Assembly (NCBI RefSeq): GCF_004359215.1
Contig: NC_090615.1
Span: 2,394,092 to 2,417,136 of the forward strand
Direction of reading: 5' to 3'
Length of the DNA: 23,045 bases
DNA from: Bremia lactucae
Lineage: Eukaryota > Oomycota > Peronosporomycetes > Peronosporales > Peronosporaceae
In this document: piece after piece, positions 1-8,590 of the stretch
Layout of the letters: the number at the start of each line of letters is the position of its first letter
How positions within the stretch are numbered: position 1 is the first letter of the stretch
Notes under the pieces: generated by a model
Told to the model about the DNA's origin: nothing
Seen by the model: only the letters and a program-made list of their open reading frames with translations
Database searches by the model: none
Position numbers and translations under genes: made by a program

Positions 1-357
1 CTAAGGAGACCGATGGTGACGCCGACTGTGAGTCGAGCGTCGTTCGGGTGAGGGGGACGGTGAAGGCGAAAAGCTACCGGACCGATGCCTCCCACCACGA
101 ACAGGACTTGGAGAGCGAGGGACATCACGCGAGTAACGCGGATCCCTCAGCATTATCCTTTTAAAGAGGTCCAAGCGAGTCTTCAGGCGTTCATAACCCT
201 GACGATCTTTCGCTCGGACATTAACGAGATCCGAGGTCAGTCGCGAGATTTGAGCCTCGAGATCTGCAATACGTCGTTCAGCAGCGCTTAACGCATGTGA
301 CTAAAAGGACGAAGGTAAGGCAGCCGCGAGTAGTTGGGCGAGATCGCCACTCCTATC
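1..357 (-). pseudogene. Minus-strand coiled-coil / Arg-Ser-rich C-terminal fragment
   Basis: The minus strand is open from about 357 down to a TAG at 3-1, broken by one in-frame TAG at 303-301. After that stop the frame reads into AAERRIADLEAQISRLTSDL, a good heptad coiled coil, and ends in an Arg/Ser/Pro-rich tail (SPSPSPSPERRS, then HSRRHHRSP). There is no ATG at its start, so it is a gene end or a fragment. I do not recognise the family. It lies on the same strand as, and downstream of, the broken gene at 591-1637, and may be the C-terminal part of that gene, separated by the chromodomain piece. That link is inference. The overlap with the plus-strand chromodomain frame near 340-357 means the upstream limit is uncertain. 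Confidence 0.45.
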
Positions 358-579
358 GGGCGCTACCTGCACTGATGGATGCGGGTGGGAACCAACGCTT
401 CCTTGTTGAGAGATTGCTTGCCCTCCACTCCGTGTGATCAAGGGTATCAAATCCTGGTCCAATGGAAAGGTTACCCGAAGAGTTTTGACTCTTGGGAACC
501 GATCGATACCCTACGTATTGATGTGCCCGGCTTGGTTGCTGCCTATGAAAAGGAGCACCAGCTGAGGCCTCTTCGCTAG
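340..579 (+). pseudogene. Gypsy integrase C-terminal chromodomain, frameshifted
   Basis: Two plus-strand frames together carry the end of a chromovirus-type Ty3/gypsy polyprotein. The first, about 340-428, reads NQRFLVERLL and then hits TGA. A second frame carries YQILVQWKGYPKSFDSWEP, followed by a hydrophobic helix segment (DVPGLVAAYEKEH), and ends at TAG 577-579. The W-K-G-Y...SWEP pattern is the chromodomain core, which tethers new copies to chromatin. The usual start of the domain and its core are in different frames, so it is dead. The rest of pol would lie left of the window. It precedes a polypurine tract and LTR in the same orientation, consistent with the 3' end of one element. Confidence 0.75.
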
Positions 580-590
580 TCTCAAATGGA

Positions 591-1637
591 CTAGCAGAAG
601 TAGCGTTGTGTGAAGAAACAGGGGGGTGCAGTACCGCCCATGATTTCTTTCGCACGCAAGCGGGCGAAATTAATTTGCTGCGACCGCTGTTTCATCGCAT
701 CGGAATGCGGATGAATGTGGCGCAGGAATTCCGCCTCATATTGGTCGGGCGTTTCATTTGAACGCAACACGAACAGGATCGGGAAAATACGCCCAAGCGA
801 TTTTCCCTGAGCCATGCATGATTTAAAGACGCCATAATCATTATGTGCGGGCGTTTCGTTTGAACGCAACACGACCGGGATCGGGAAAATACGCTTAAGC
901 GATTTTTCCTGAGCCCTCCATGATTTAAAGACACCATAATAATTATGTGCGTCTACAAGATCGCGCTCTAGGAGCGACTCTCTTGGCCCGTTTAAACGAG
1001 GCCATTTAGATGGAGGGGGCTTCTTTGGAATGCCACCCGTCACATAGCCACGTTCTAAACGACTGGCTAGTGACACCGACTGAGCACGTTCACGTGTCGT
1101 CGGCGGAGCTTTAGACTCCGAATCCTCTATGTCAGAACCATTATGGATTATGGTCTCAGCATAAGGCGTTGAGGTTATTATACCCAACGGAGAAGCGGCT
1201 GCGCCTTTATGGCAGCGCTCTGATTATCTGTCGCTGCGCTTTCCAACGCAGACGACGACACAGCATTTGAAAATGCTGCTGTCTGTCTCCATGTTGTGAG
1301 CCATAAGAGAAGTTTGGATGGGCAATAATGCGCCATCATCCTTCCTCATTAGTTCGTTGTCCGCATCACTACTACGAGGTGAACGCAACGGTGTCGACTC
1401 ATTGTAGTCGACAATGAGGGACGGATCAACATCCTCACTATTAAAGTGGGGTAGATTCTTTAGCCCTGTTAACGCGACAGCAGCAGTGGCTGTCGGCATT
1501 TCCACTAAGGCATTAGACGCGGCCGGCAAATTAACTCGGCGCGTGCGCTTAGTGAGAGGTTGAGTGGGCGTCTTCGCAGACGACCCACCAACGTGGCCCC
1601 TTTTAGGTGGCATTTTTGGCGCCGTGTATGGAAACAC
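591..1637 (-). pseudogene. Antisense gene inside the 3' part of the element, one in-frame stop
   Basis: A minus-strand frame runs from ATG 1637 (better internal ATG in MPPKRGHVGG) to a TAA at 1226-1224, then stays open in exactly the same frame to about 591. One nonsense codon therefore splits a protein of about 345 residues. The N-terminus is basic (MPPKRG, then LTKRTRR), possibly a nuclear signal; the middle is acidic and Ser-rich; the C-terminal part holds a 34-residue tandem duplication (747-950), then EAEFLRHIHPHSDAMKQRSQ. I do not recognise the family; a Gag-like or accessory retroelement protein is possible. It lies between the chromodomain and the 3' LTR but on the opposite strand, the place where some plant Tat-lineage gypsy elements carry an antisense accessory ORF. 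Confidence 0.6.
747..950. repeat. 102-bp tandem duplication inside the antisense gene
   Basis: Two adjacent units, 747-848 and 849-950, start GGGCGTTTC and end ATTATGTGC. They differ at a minority of positions. The unit is exactly 34 codons, so it duplicates in frame: each copy encodes a YGVFKS...RIFPI..VLRSNETP block on the minus strand. In-frame length and divergence suggest it arose while the gene was still read. Confidence 0.85.
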
Positions 1638-1742
1638 GTGCGCTAGAGTGATTGAGTGAACAAGCGGCGCGTAAAGCTGCTCGCAGTTCCTCTCTCCTCT
1701 TTGACGAATTTAAAAATGTAAATTCCTTTTTAAGGGGGGGGG
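1638..1742 (+). other. Untranslated stretch ending in polypurine tract
   Basis: No coding frame is seen here. The segment ends in two A and nine G residues at 1732-1742, immediately before the LTR. This is the position and composition of the polypurine tract that primes plus-strand DNA synthesis in LTR retroelements, and it argues that the next LTR is a 3' LTR of a plus-strand element. Confidence 0.65.
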
Positions 1743-2297
1743 TATAACGGGCTAAAAATGCCCTAATGTTATACAGTCCCCGTTAAGACACTTACTGTCC
1801 TTAAGGGGGTGGTCAATTACTAAATAATAGTAATTAGACCCAGCACTCGGGTGTGGTGCACATTTGTGACCAACCCTTGTGTTTGTGATGCACATGGGTG
1901 CATTCACATTAGAAGGGATGACGCCCAGCGTCATCCGTGATGACGGCTTGCGTCATCCGTTACGCGAGGTATCTAGAAAGATACGCTGGCAATACATATT
2001 AAGTGTTATCTATAGAGATAACATTTTAATTGGTAGAAATTGGTATTTGTATTTAATTCTATTAAACATAAATCAGTCTGAAAACTACTACCTACTTGGT
2101 AAGTGCGCACGAGGAGACGGATTACCGCTCCCGTGACGATACTTAACCAGAGTTCTTAGTGTGTTGGGTGAGGTCGCTAACGCGCCCACCACAATTACCT
2201 CACTGCACGCAAGAGAAGCAGGTGCATACCGCTTCCTCGCTGTGCTAGGGTGTGTGTCTAAGTAGTGAGTGGCCGCGGTACGACGTGCCCGTCTACA
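1743..2297 (+). mobile_element. Family-B LTR, 3' LTR of a plus-strand gypsy element
   Basis: This 555-bp block is homologous along its length to 21202-21732 (plus) and to the reverse complement of 14186-14694. It ends in CTACA at 2297, the same end that in the other two copies is followed by CT and a TGGTAGCA primer site. Here no primer site follows, so it is a 3' LTR. Its start reads TATAAC where TGTAAC is expected. It contains conserved hairpins: arms 1916-1924/1928-1936 (GGATGACGC) and 2004-2011/2016-2023 (TGTTATCT). The TGACG half-sites resemble bZIP/CRE sites, but a regulatory role is only a guess. Confidence 0.8.
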
Positions 2298-2451
2298 ATG
2301 CCCCTGGCGTGTTTCATTTGGCGATGTTGAATCAAGTGTATTTAATAGGTGAGAAAAAGCCAAGAGCGCACGCACTTGATTGGCCAACCATTAAAAAGCT
2401 AAAAGAAAGAGCAGCAAATCGAGCACGAACAAGTTGGGCTGGAGATAAGCG

Positions 2452-2899
2452 GCAAGTAACGGGTACTGCTTCAGAACAAGTCCACTTCGGACTGCTTCAG
2501 TTGCGAGTGGTTCCTTACGGTATTTCACGTACACTAGTACGTGCAGAGGAAGACTTCTCTTTGAGGTAACTAGCTTAAAGAGGGTAAAATGAAAGAATGT
2601 ATTAATATAATTAAGTATTCTTCTTTCTTTTTTGTAATGCTAACTTACTTATAAACTAGTACTAAACATGCAATTGAAATCTTATCTTATCTTATCTGTC
2701 TCGCTCTTTTGTTTACATCTACAGCTGATTAGTCTGCGGGATAAACAGATATAATGGCCTATAACTATTTATGGATAAGATTTCCGAATATTACCATTTA
2801 CAGTAATATCCTCCAAATATTATCTTCCTTTTAGATAATATATTAATTAACAACCTTTTAGTGTCAATGTCATGTAACGATACACCCCGTTACAGCAAG
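2452..2899 (-). mobile_element. Solo family-A LTR with 5-bp target duplication
   Basis: The minus-strand copy of the family-A LTR spans 2457-2894 and is flanked by GCAAG at 2452-2456 and 2895-2899. Read on minus, it starts TGTAACGGGG and ends ...CCCGTTA, having lost the last CA. The right arm has the uninterrupted empty site (CTCCGGCCCTTGCCGCTTAT, from about 8632). No internal region is present, so this is a solo LTR left by recombination between the two LTRs of a former full element. Its insertion postdates the duplication that made the two arms. Confidence 0.9.
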
Positions 2900-3052
2900 G
2901 GCCGGAGGTGCGCTGTTGCTCAATCATGTTAGTAAGTCTTTAAATAAAAAGGTGTAAATTTTTTAGTGTAGTGGAAATTTTAAATATGTTTTATCTTGTC
3001 ATTTTTAATCTGCATTTTTTATTTGATCAAAACAAAGAGACGGGGGGGATAT

Positions 3053-3115
3053 ACGACTAGATGTATACATTGTACTCGATGTGTAAGATTTGCTAATGAA
3101 ATCCGTGGAAGGGTC
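3053..3115. mobile_element. 63-bp insertion flanked by GATAT
   Basis: The left arm has 63 bp absent from the matching place in the right arm, where the sequence runs straight from TATTGATAT into CCCCCCGTC (about 8085-8100). GATAT flanks it at 3048-3052 and 3116-3120, as in a 5-bp target duplication. It has no ORF and no obvious terminal inverted repeat. It could be a small non-autonomous insertion or a filler. Confidence 0.6.
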
Positions 3116-3350
3116 GATATCAATACCCTTATTAAATCAATATGATATTATTGGGAAACGGTAAAGCCACACTCCTTTTGGCATCGCCAAGCCGTGTGGT
3201 GGCCAATAGGGTGAGCTAAAGACGATTAAAAAAACTTGTGTTCTGCGATGCAGTGGAATGACTCATACGGTAAAAAGAATAATGTTGTTGTCGTTAATAT
3301 TTTTTTTTAATTACAGTACAAAAGACAGACGGGACGATATGTGCGTGTAC
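3116..3350 (-). repeat. R repeat, left-arm copy
   Basis: The minus-strand copy matches 7853-8095 as its arm counterpart and 5095-5337 as a third copy. Shared marks are GTACACG.ACATATCG at one end, TATGAGTCATTCCA.TGCATCGCAGAACTAAC, AATCGTCTTT, a TTGGCCACCACAC...CCAAAAGG.GTGTGGC block, then GTTTCCCAA and a GATAT end. There is no coding capacity. It is shaped like a small structured non-autonomous element, with family unknown. Confidence 0.7.
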
Positions 3351-3999
3351 CGCTCCCTGAATCTGTGTTCTTAATTCAATTACAACAAACAGATGAGGAG
3401 GCCTACAAAACACGTTCTATTAAGGATTCCCTATGGCACACACTCTACTTATCTCTCTCATGCCGAGGTAGATATTAAGGTGAAACTATACCGGTTCCCA
3501 ATTAAAATTTAGGACACCATTCCCGGCTGTTTGTTGTAACCATATTAAAAACTACAGATCAATGTACAACATGAAATATTTTAGTGGTATGAGTCATCGC
3601 GAAATTAACAATAAATCTTTCAGAATCGTCTTTAGATCCTTTTGACTTTGGTATACGCCACAAGCATTTCATAACTTTACTTAACATCTTTCAATATTAC
3701 CAAATTTATTAACATTGGAAATATTGATATAACAAATCTATTTATTGGTTGATAAAACTTGAAATCAAACCCGGCAATCTTTACAACACACGATTCGACG
3801 GTTCGACGGTTCGCAAGAAGGAGCTTGTTATTATAATATAAAAGTCAGTAGAATATAAAAGATCGTTGCGTTGGAACCTAATATTATACAACCTTATTTT
3901 TTTTCTTATACTTAAGTCTTTAGTATTAATGCTAAGTAGCTAAGATTTCTTATCTACTTAAAACCTACCTATGCACGTCAGTGTGTCGAGGCACCTCTG
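3351..3999. other. AT-rich non-coding part of left arm with a divergent R-like piece
   Basis: No credible gene is seen. About 3495-3660 carries a divergent R-like segment in plus orientation (GGTTCCCAATTAAAA, then GGTATGAGTCAT, AATCGTCTTTAGATCC), mirrored in the right arm at about 7545-7700. The remainder is AT-rich and is the sequence downstream of the effector-like pseudogene. Confidence 0.5.
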
Positions 4000-4735
4000 T
4001 CACAAAATAAATGACGCACATTCGGTAGGTTTTGAAGATTTTGTCTGAGTATCCAAAGGTAGTAGACGAGCGTCACTACAAAGAAAATCAAATGTGTTAC
4101 ATTGTGTGTTACGTTTCTTCGAAGGGAGTGAAGTTAACTGAAAAGAGCGTGTATATAACTTTTCACTATAAATGTGAGTCCTTCCCATAAAGCTCTGCTC
4201 CTTTGATACAGCAGCAGAGCTTTCAAAACTGCTGTGTTGGCGGCTTTCACTTTGCTTCTTTTCTGTCTTGATCTTCTTATTATCCGTCTGTTCTCTATTG
4301 ATCTCTCTTTCATCGGACTGTCACCACCACTCAACGCTGGGTCGACTTGATTACGAATGTCATCAGGTCTTTTCCGCTTTGTCGAACGTCTAAACGATTG
4401 CGAAACCACGCCATCTGCGTCTTTAATGTACACAGTTGCGTCAGGACTGACGGCTCTGCTCTTATAAAGCTTGCTTAGCGTCGGAAGATGATGGTCAATT
4501 TGCTTTCCTAAATCATCGAATAAATTCTTGAAATAGTTTGATCCGACTCGTTCTTGATTTAACGCGCCTCTTTGACCGCGTTGTCGAGTCGGAGCGACTC
4601 TTTTGGTCGCACGAACCCCACGTCCTTGAAACGATCACTTTGGTCGTTGCGATCCCTTTCAGTCAATTCCGAAGCCACTAAAGCGACGAGACACAGGACG
4701 GCCAGCACGTTCACAAGAGCTTGAGACCAGCGCAT
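4000..4735 (-). pseudogene. Secreted effector-like pseudogene, left-arm copy
   Basis: The ATG at 4735 starts a 58-codon frame ending in TAA at 4561-4559. Its first 22 residues form a classic signal peptide (MRWSQALVNVLAVLCLVALVAS). The rest of the apparent protein continues in two other frames: 4134 to about 4634, with KRKRP and RRSRQKRSK basic clusters typical of nuclear signals, and then a frame ending at 4000. A weak SLRL motif followed by acidic/Gln-Glu-Arg residues is reminiscent of a degenerate RxLR-dEER region, but there is no true RxLR. The same breaks are present in the right-arm copy, so the gene was broken before duplication, or its reading is unusual. An extra A near 4040 changes the end relative to the right copy. 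Confidence 0.55.
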
Positions 4736-4820
4736 TCGTTGCTTTTAATTCGCTCTGGACCACTACTTTTTTACTGATAAAGCATTTTCCTCGAAAGATT
4801 CTTTTGTGACTTTGGGTTGG

Positions 4821-5083
4821 CTACTCTTGCGTATGTGTTAGAATTTCTGGAGTTGAAGTTCGATCTTTTATAGCTCTTGCCAACTTGTCGCAATTAGAAA
4901 TTATTGTGCGGTACTTGAAGTCCATAGAGCAATGTTGCTGTCCTTCGCACGATTTTCTGTTTAGCATGCAGTCAGCTCCAAATTCATTCACATGTTGATA
5001 AATTACGTTAGCTGCGTTCATGCATTCAATGGTCTGAACGTTCCACTTGCCCGTGTACCGCCTCACGCCGCCTCCAGCCTGCT
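4821..5083 (-). CDS. 81-residue Cys-rich ORF, left-arm copy, possible exon
   Basis: The minus-strand frame to a stop at 4821 encodes VRRYTGKWNVQTIECMN, then GADC, KSC, QHC and SNC, giving five to six spaced cysteines, and a C-terminal KLARAIKDR helix. It opens just after an in-frame TAG, and its only early start is GTG, so an ATG start is lacking. The sequence CTATAGCAG just upstream could be a splice acceptor, which would make this a 3' exon whose upstream part was lost at the arm junction at 5094. It lies 86 bp upstream of the signal-peptide ORF on the same strand. The family is not recognised. Near identity with the right copy (two substitutions visible in the Cys-rich centre) fits recent duplication more than proven function. 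Confidence 0.4.
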
Positions 5084-5094
5084 ATAGCCTTTCT

Positions 5095-5337
5095 TTGTAC
5101 ACGTACATATCGCCACAACCCACCCGTCTATCTGCTGTAATTGAAAATTAATAAAGATGAACGACAACATTTTATGGTATGAGTCATTCCACTGCATCGC
5201 AGAACTAACGCTACTTTCTCTAGAATCGTCTTTGGCCTTCCCTTTTGGCCACCACACCGGGTGGTAGCGATACCAAAAGGGTGTGTGGCTCTTCCGGTTC
5301 CCAAAAAATATATGATTTAAAAGGGTTTTGATATTCA
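5095..5337 (+). repeat. R repeat copy at the inner edge of the left arm
   Basis: This third R copy begins exactly where the left arm ends (TTGTACACGTACATATCG) and is absent from the matching side of the right arm. It contains two interleaved inverted repeats: CCCTTTTGG 5240-5248 with CCAAAAGGG 5273-5281, and GCCACCACACC 5248-5258 with GGTGTGTGGC 5280-5289 (one bulge). Its position at the junction suggests that this repeat marks, or helped create, the rearrangement edge. Confidence 0.7.
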
Positions 5338-6127
5338 CAACTAAAATTGATATTCCTACAACTATTGCTTCATTTTTTATAGGGAATTGCTGCGGACACC
5401 TAATTTATGCTACACACCTCTAAAAGTGGAATTTTGTCTACAGGTATAAATCTCCCTAATTGTTGATAAAAGCGAAACAACATTTTTTTAGATAGTAATA
5501 TCAGAATTCACGGCAACCTTCCTTTGTGTAGAACCAGGTACAGCTAGCAAGCCGAGGCAAGCAAACTTTTCTATCTTGGCTAAGCGTGAGAAAAACCCTC
5601 TTTCCACACGCTTGGCCTAGAAAGAAAAGCTAGATTTGCAAATTAGCGTTTGTGCTTCCTAGTTAAAAAATCGCTTGTGCCTGTCCGATCAGGAGAGGAG
5701 ATTAAGCATGTTAATCGAGCTTAAGTATGTTCATGTAAGTATGTCTATATCTACTTAATCTCATTGATACGAGCAGCAGACAGCGAAAGCAGGAGCATGA
5801 CCAAAGTAGAGACTACATCGGTTCGATTAACGAGTAGCTCCTCCTAGTCAACCACCCGCATGACCGTATTTGTTGAATATTGGCAGCGATCTTTAAGACC
5901 AGCAGATAAGAAATTTCGCGAAAATTATTAACAAATACACTTTAACTTTAAAAACAAAGTCGAGTTGATTGTCCGTCAAGGCGCGCACTGTCTTGCTAAG
6001 AGTGCACTGTCTCTCCTTGTGTAAGTATCATGCATTATCTGTTACATTGCATATTGAAAAGTATCGTGGCTTTTGTGGCAAGAGCTTTCAATTAGACATG
6101 TGGCGAGCCAATAATGCGCAAAAACAA
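5338..6127. other. Unique spacer between the inverted-repeat arms
   Basis: This is single-copy within the window. I see no long ORF and no recognisable RNA gene. It holds one good imperfect hairpin at 5566-5629 (23-nt arms, 20 pairs, 18-nt loop). Its right end (CAATAATGCGCAAAAACAAGG) is directly upstream of the right-arm 81-residue ORF and may be its native 5' flank or intron, since the left copy lacks it. Confidence 0.5.
5566..5629. other. Imperfect 23-nt-arm hairpin in the spacer
   Basis: The arm 5566-5588 (CTTTTCTATCTTGGCTAAGC...) pairs with 5607-5629 at 20 of 23 positions across an 18-nt loop. It could be a small-RNA precursor, a terminator-like fold or chance in a sequence of this size; nothing else supports a function. 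Confidence 0.4.
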
Positions 6128-6135
6128 GGCTATAG

Positions 6136-6396
6136 CAGGCTGTAGGCGGCGTGAGGCGGTACACGGGCAAGTGGAATGTTCAGACCATTGAATGCATGAA
6201 CGCAGCTAACGTAATTTATCAACCTGTGAATGAATTTGGAGCTGACTGCATTCTAAACAGAAAATCGTGCGAAGGACAGCAACATTGCTCTATGGACTTC
6301 AAGTACCGCACAATAATTTCTAATTGCGACAAGTTGGCAAGAGCTATAAAAGATCGAACTTCAACTCCAGAAATTCTAACACATACGCAAGAGTAG
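6136..6396 (+). CDS. 81-residue Cys-rich ORF, right-arm copy, possible exon
   Basis: This is the counterpart of 4821-5083. The frame opens after TAG at 6133-6135 and reads AVGGVRRYTGKWNVQT before the Cys-rich part; the stop is TAG 6394-6396. There is no ATG before the conserved region; GTG 6151 is the first alternative start. The stretch CTATAGCAG|G just upstream has the form of a splice acceptor, so this may be a last exon with its first exon in the spacer, although I cannot identify one. It differs from the left copy by Pro for His and Ile for Met. The product is unknown. The effector-like ORF follows on the same strand after 85 bp. Confidence 0.4.
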   Translation, partial: QAVGGVRRYTGKWNVQTIECMNAANVIYQPVNEFGADCILNRKSCEGQQHCSMDFKYRTIISNCDKLARAIKDRTSTPEILTHTQE

Positions 6397-6481
6397 CCAA
6401 CCCAAAGTCACAAAAGAATCTTTCGAGGAAAATGCTTTATCAGTAAAAAAGTAGTGGTCCAGAGCGAACTAAAAGCAACGA

Positions 6482-7238
6482 ATGCGCTGGTCTCAAGCTC
6501 TTGTAAACGTGCTGGCCGTCCTGTGTCTCGTCGCTTTAGTGGCTTCGGAATTGACTGAAAGGGATCGCAACGACCAAAGTGATCGTTTCAAGGACGTGGG
6601 GATCGTGCGACCAAAAGAGTCGCTCCGACTCGACAACGCGGTCAAAGAGGCGCGTTAAATCAAGAACGAGTCGGATCAAACTATTTCAAGAATTTATTCG
6701 ATGATTTAGGAAAGCAAATTGACCATCATCTTCCGACGCTAAGCAAGCTTTATAAGAGCAGAGCCGTCAGTCCTGACGCAACTGTGTGCATTAAAGACGC
6801 AGATGGCGTGGTTTCGCAATCGTTTAGACGTTCGACAAAGCGGAAAAGACCTGATGACATTCGTAATCAAGTCGACCCAGCGTTGAGTGGTGGTGACAGT
6901 CCGATGAAAGAGAGGTCAATAGAGAACAGACGGATAATAAGAAGATCAAGACAGAAAAGAAGCAAAGTGAAAGCCGCCAACACAGCAGTTTTCAAAGCTC
7001 TGCTGCTGTATCAAAGGAGCAGAGCTTTATGGGAAGGACTCACATTTATAGTGAAAAGTTATTTTCACGCCCTTTTCAGTTAACTTCACTCCCTTCTAAG
7101 AAACGTAACACACAATATAACACATTTGATTTTCTTTGTAGTGACGCTCGTCCACTACCTCTGGATACTCAGACAAATCTTCAAAACCTACCGAATGTGC
7201 GTCATTTATTTTGTGACAGAGGTGCCTCGACACACTGA
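6482..7238 (+). pseudogene. Secreted effector-like pseudogene, right-arm copy
   Basis: The ATG at 6482 begins 58 codons to TAA 6656-6658, with a signal peptide whose likely cleavage is after VAS (residue 22). A second frame, open 6583-7083, carries a helix-like FKNLFDDLGKQIDHHLP segment, KRKRP, and a second Arg/Lys cluster, together suggesting a nuclear signal. A third frame, open 6897-7238, continues similar polar sequence and ends at TGA. Three successive frames imply two frameshifts, or an unseen intron. It is most like an oomycete secreted effector that has decayed; the host-entry motif is degenerate (SLRL rather than RxLR), so I do not name a class. Confidence 0.55.
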
Positions 7239-7852
7239 CGTGCATAGGTAGGTTTTAAGTAGATAAGAAATCTTAGCTACTTAGCATTAATACTAAAGAC
7301 TTAAGTATAAGAAAAAAATAAGGTTGTATAATATTAAGTTCCAACGCAACGATCTTCTATATTCTACTGACTTTTATATTATAATAACAAGAACCTTCTT
7401 GCGAACCGTCGAATCGTGTGTTGTAAAGATTGCCGGGATTGATTTCAAGTTTTATCAACCAATTAATAGAACTGTTATATCAATATTTCCAATGTTAATA
7501 AATTTGGTAAAATTGAAAAATATTAAGTAAAAGTTATGTAATGCTTGTGGCGTATACCAAAGTCAAAAGATCTAAAGACGATTCTGAAAGATTTATTGTT
7601 GATTTTGGGATGACTCATACCACTAAAATATTTCATGTTGTCATTGATCTGTAGTTATTAAATGGTTACAACAAACAGACGGAATGGTGTCCTGAATTTT
7701 AATTGGGAACCGGTAAAGTTTCACCTTAATATCTACCTTGGCATGAGAGAGATAACTAGGGTGTGTGCCATAGAGAATCCTTGATAGAACGTGTTTTGTA
7801 GGCCTCCTCATCTGCTTGTTGTAATTGAATTAAGAACACAGATTCAGGGAGC
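7239..7852. other. AT-rich non-coding part of right arm
   Basis: This mirrors about 3351-3999. It holds the minus-oriented divergent R-like segment at about 7545-7700. A 68-codon open frame at 7324-7530 exists, but its composition is what AT-rich non-coding DNA gives, so I do not call it a gene. Confidence 0.5.
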
Positions 7853-8095
7853 CGGTACACGCACATATCGTCCCGTCTGTCTTTTGTACTGTAATTAAAA
7901 AAAAAATATTAACGACAACAACATTATTCTTTTTACCGTATGAGTCATTCCATTGCATCGCAGAACTAACACAAGTTTTTTATAATCGTCTTTAGCTCAC
8001 CCTATTGGCCACCACACGGTGTGGCGATGCCAAAAGGGGTGTGGCTTTACTGTTTCCCAAAAATATCATGATTTAACAAGGGTATTGATATCCCC
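7853..8095 (+). repeat. R repeat, right-arm copy
   Basis: This is the arm counterpart of 3116-3350 and is homologous to 5095-5337. It includes GGCCACCACACGGTGTGG and CCAAAAGGGGTGTGGC, the same interleaved inverted-repeat block, then GTTTCCCAAAAATATCATG and a GATAT end at the position where the left arm received its 63-bp insertion. Confidence 0.7.
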
Positions 8096-8146
8096 CCGTC
8101 TCTTTAATTTAATTAAATAAAAACTGCAGATTAAAAATGACAACAT

Positions 8147-8590
8147 GAAACATATTCATTATTCCGCAAATTCGGAAAAATTAACACTTATTCCTTTAGA
8201 GTCGTCTTTAGATCCCTTTTTGGAATTTGGTAAATTCCACACCCCTTAATCATTCACCTCTGTAGTTTTGGAGTAGTGTAATGGTAACAACTTGTTGATA
8301 ACTAGAATATATGTTGAGAAACCTTAATGCAGGCCTTCCCGGCTTCAGTAGCTCGAAAGGCTTGCGAAAAGAGACTACACAATATTTACGTATTTTTTTG
8401 TTAAATAGCAAGATGCTCTTCAACAAAGAAATTTCGAGCAAAAGCCGACAAGAACTGAAACATAAGGAAATAGTGGCTTCCTTACGGTAACTACAAAAAC
8501 GAGCCCCAAGATTCGCCTATTTAAAAGGTTAGCATGCGCTTCCGCAAAGTTGGTAGAAGTGAAGTAAATTAAATTCATTGCTGGCTTGAC
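8147..8590. other. Right-arm-only segment, no gene seen
   Basis: This block lies between regions conserved in both arms but has no equivalent in the left arm, which has only about 45 bp of unrelated AT-rich sequence there. It is either an insertion here or a deletion there. I found no coding, RNA or clear transposon signature apart from a short R-like start at 8160-8245. Confidence 0.4.

Larger units (their letters stand above)
2298..5094. repeat. Left arm of a large inverted repeat
   Basis: Read on the minus strand, this arm matches the plus strand of 6128-8800 over almost its whole length. Shared landmarks are the 81-residue ORF, the effector-like pseudogene, an AT-rich downstream region, an R repeat and a segment near GATTGAGCAA. 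Coding parts differ by only a few residues per hundred. Differences from the right arm are a solo LTR (2457-2894), a 63-bp insertion (3053-3115), a one-base A-run indel near 4040, and lack of about 0.4 kb present at 8147-8590. The outer edge abuts the family-B LTR; the inner edge is at GCTATAGCCT, followed directly by an R copy. Confidence 0.9.

Noticed and set aside
353..655. Minus-strand open frame of about 100 codons
   Set aside because: It is antisense to the recognisable chromodomain and shows no family features; best read as a shadow.
1752..1934. Short open frames inside the family-B LTR on both strands
   Set aside because: They lie wholly in LTR sequence and are not conserved among the three LTR copies.
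5063..5338. Minus-strand 91-codon frame over the inner edge of the left arm
   Set aside because: It spans the arm junction and the R repeat and has no counterpart at the right arm.
6482..6658. Naming the locus a true RxLR effector
   Set aside because: The signal peptide is good, but there is no R-x-L-R; only a weak SLRL and a possible Gln-Glu-Arg in another frame. Kept as effector-like.
7324..7530. 68-codon plus-strand frame
   Set aside because: AT-rich composition, and no matching open frame in the mirror arm.
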